Positions 63,901-64,000 of a stretch of 64,000 bases of DNA are shown piece after piece. Origin of the DNA: Spiroplasma phoeniceum P40 (GTDB lineage Bacteria; Bacillota_I; Bacilli_A; Mycoplasmatales; Mycoplasmataceae); NCBI RefSeq assembly GCF_003339775.1, contig NZ_CP031088.1, positions 1,674,001-1,738,000 on the forward strand, read 5' to 3'. The position numbers and the translations under genes are program-made. Below the pieces are notes generated by a model. That model was given only the letters and a program-made list of their open reading frames with translations. It made no database searches and was not told where the DNA came from. Positions within the stretch are counted from its first letter, which is position 1; each line of letters begins with the position of its first letter.

Positions 63901-64000
63901 AAACTAAGTTCTAAGCCAGCTTTGTCAACATTAATTAAATCATTTAAACGACTTTCATCTGGATTATGAATAATATAACTTAAAAAAGCAGCAGTAAGAT
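60994..64000 (-). pseudogene. FtsX-like ABC permease (frameshifted, start outside window)
   Basis: Two FtsX-type membrane halves can be read. The first (about 63300-62860) has TSIAVACSIIILFIIDFFIK, NAKRQIRVLKSLGYHRFELS and FYFNPLIFVSATIFIPLIFI. The second (about 61400-61010) has LEGLTIVIVALILSVLIAMV, LTLKVLGYPTWKIIAIVLGY and SIATLAIGFILISVIGVGIW. Large extracellular parts lie outside each (SYRIISSFSLNDNYDFTMFD; LGGHFNLGNIQNLQFNIIGY). The R/K-LKxLGY motif after the second helix is typical of FtsX/MacB permeases. Breaks near 61118, 62185, 62850 and 63330 disable it. Confidence 0.75.

Noticed and set aside
60994-64000. Several independent small membrane proteins
   Set aside because: The pieces are consecutive parts of one FtsX-like permease joined by single-base frame changes.

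Overview
The window is Spiroplasma chromosome, probably of the citri clade. The DNA is very AT-rich, and UGA must be read as tryptophan: the suf genes, ung, glyA, rplM and every intact prophage gene carry in-frame TGA codons at conserved Trp positions. Lipoproteins have the Spiroplasma-type signal peptide (MKKLLS...A-C). Translations below use code 4.

Region 1, about 1-23.2 kb, is accessory DNA. Two copies of a 1.05 kb direct repeat (1-1052 and 20342-21394) bracket one complete unit of a small tailed phage, 20.34 kb including a 1.27 kb broken IS30-type element. Late genes run on + (2513-16326: terminase, portal, a large structural protein, a lipoprotein, capsid, connector and membrane proteins). 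Early genes run on - (20551-16344: small ORFs, a pentapeptide-repeat protein, SSB, a PD-(D/E)XK nuclease, an ERF annealing protein, a RuvC-like resolvase). The repeat is the divergent control region between them. Besides two small ORFs it holds a GC-richer ~510 nt block that looks like a large structured RNA on -. A diverged third copy (22613-23150) heads the remnant of a second phage early operon and shows compensatory base changes in several stems. Late genes up to about 12.1 kb are full of homopolymer frameshifts, while 12.1-20.6 kb is intact.

Region 2, 23.2-26.4 kb, is decayed. A cobalamin riboswitch with its terminator precedes a broken lipoprotein gene, a second broken gene and a Trp-rich membrane protein. 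A broken ABC-2 permease lies upstream.

Region 3, 26.4-54.7 kb, is mostly intact core. It holds the iron-sulfur cluster operon sufC-D-S-U-B with 5-formyl-THF cyclo-ligase; two large lipoproteins; a HIT protein; a five-gene operon (UPF1-like helicase, a 791-aa protein, a coiled-coil protein, a Clp-type AAA+ ATPase, and a radical-SAM activase fused to thiol peroxidase); rplM-rpsI; glyA with a folate-type ECF S component; ung; a dead yigZ; trmB; a membrane protein with degenerate GGDEF- and EAL-like domains; and ssrA (tmRNA).

Region 4, 54.7-64 kb, mixes broken surface and membrane genes (lipoprotein, beta-propeller protein, FtsX-like permease, transposase scrap, small membrane proteins) with intact rplJ-rplL and their L10 leader.

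The most interesting items are the covarying large phage RNA, a lipoprotein promoter whose 17-bp spacer is a pure TA repeat, a spiralin-like extension in the -1 frame of the capsid gene, the cobalamin riboswitch, the degenerate GGDEF/EAL protein and the helicase/AAA+ operon.
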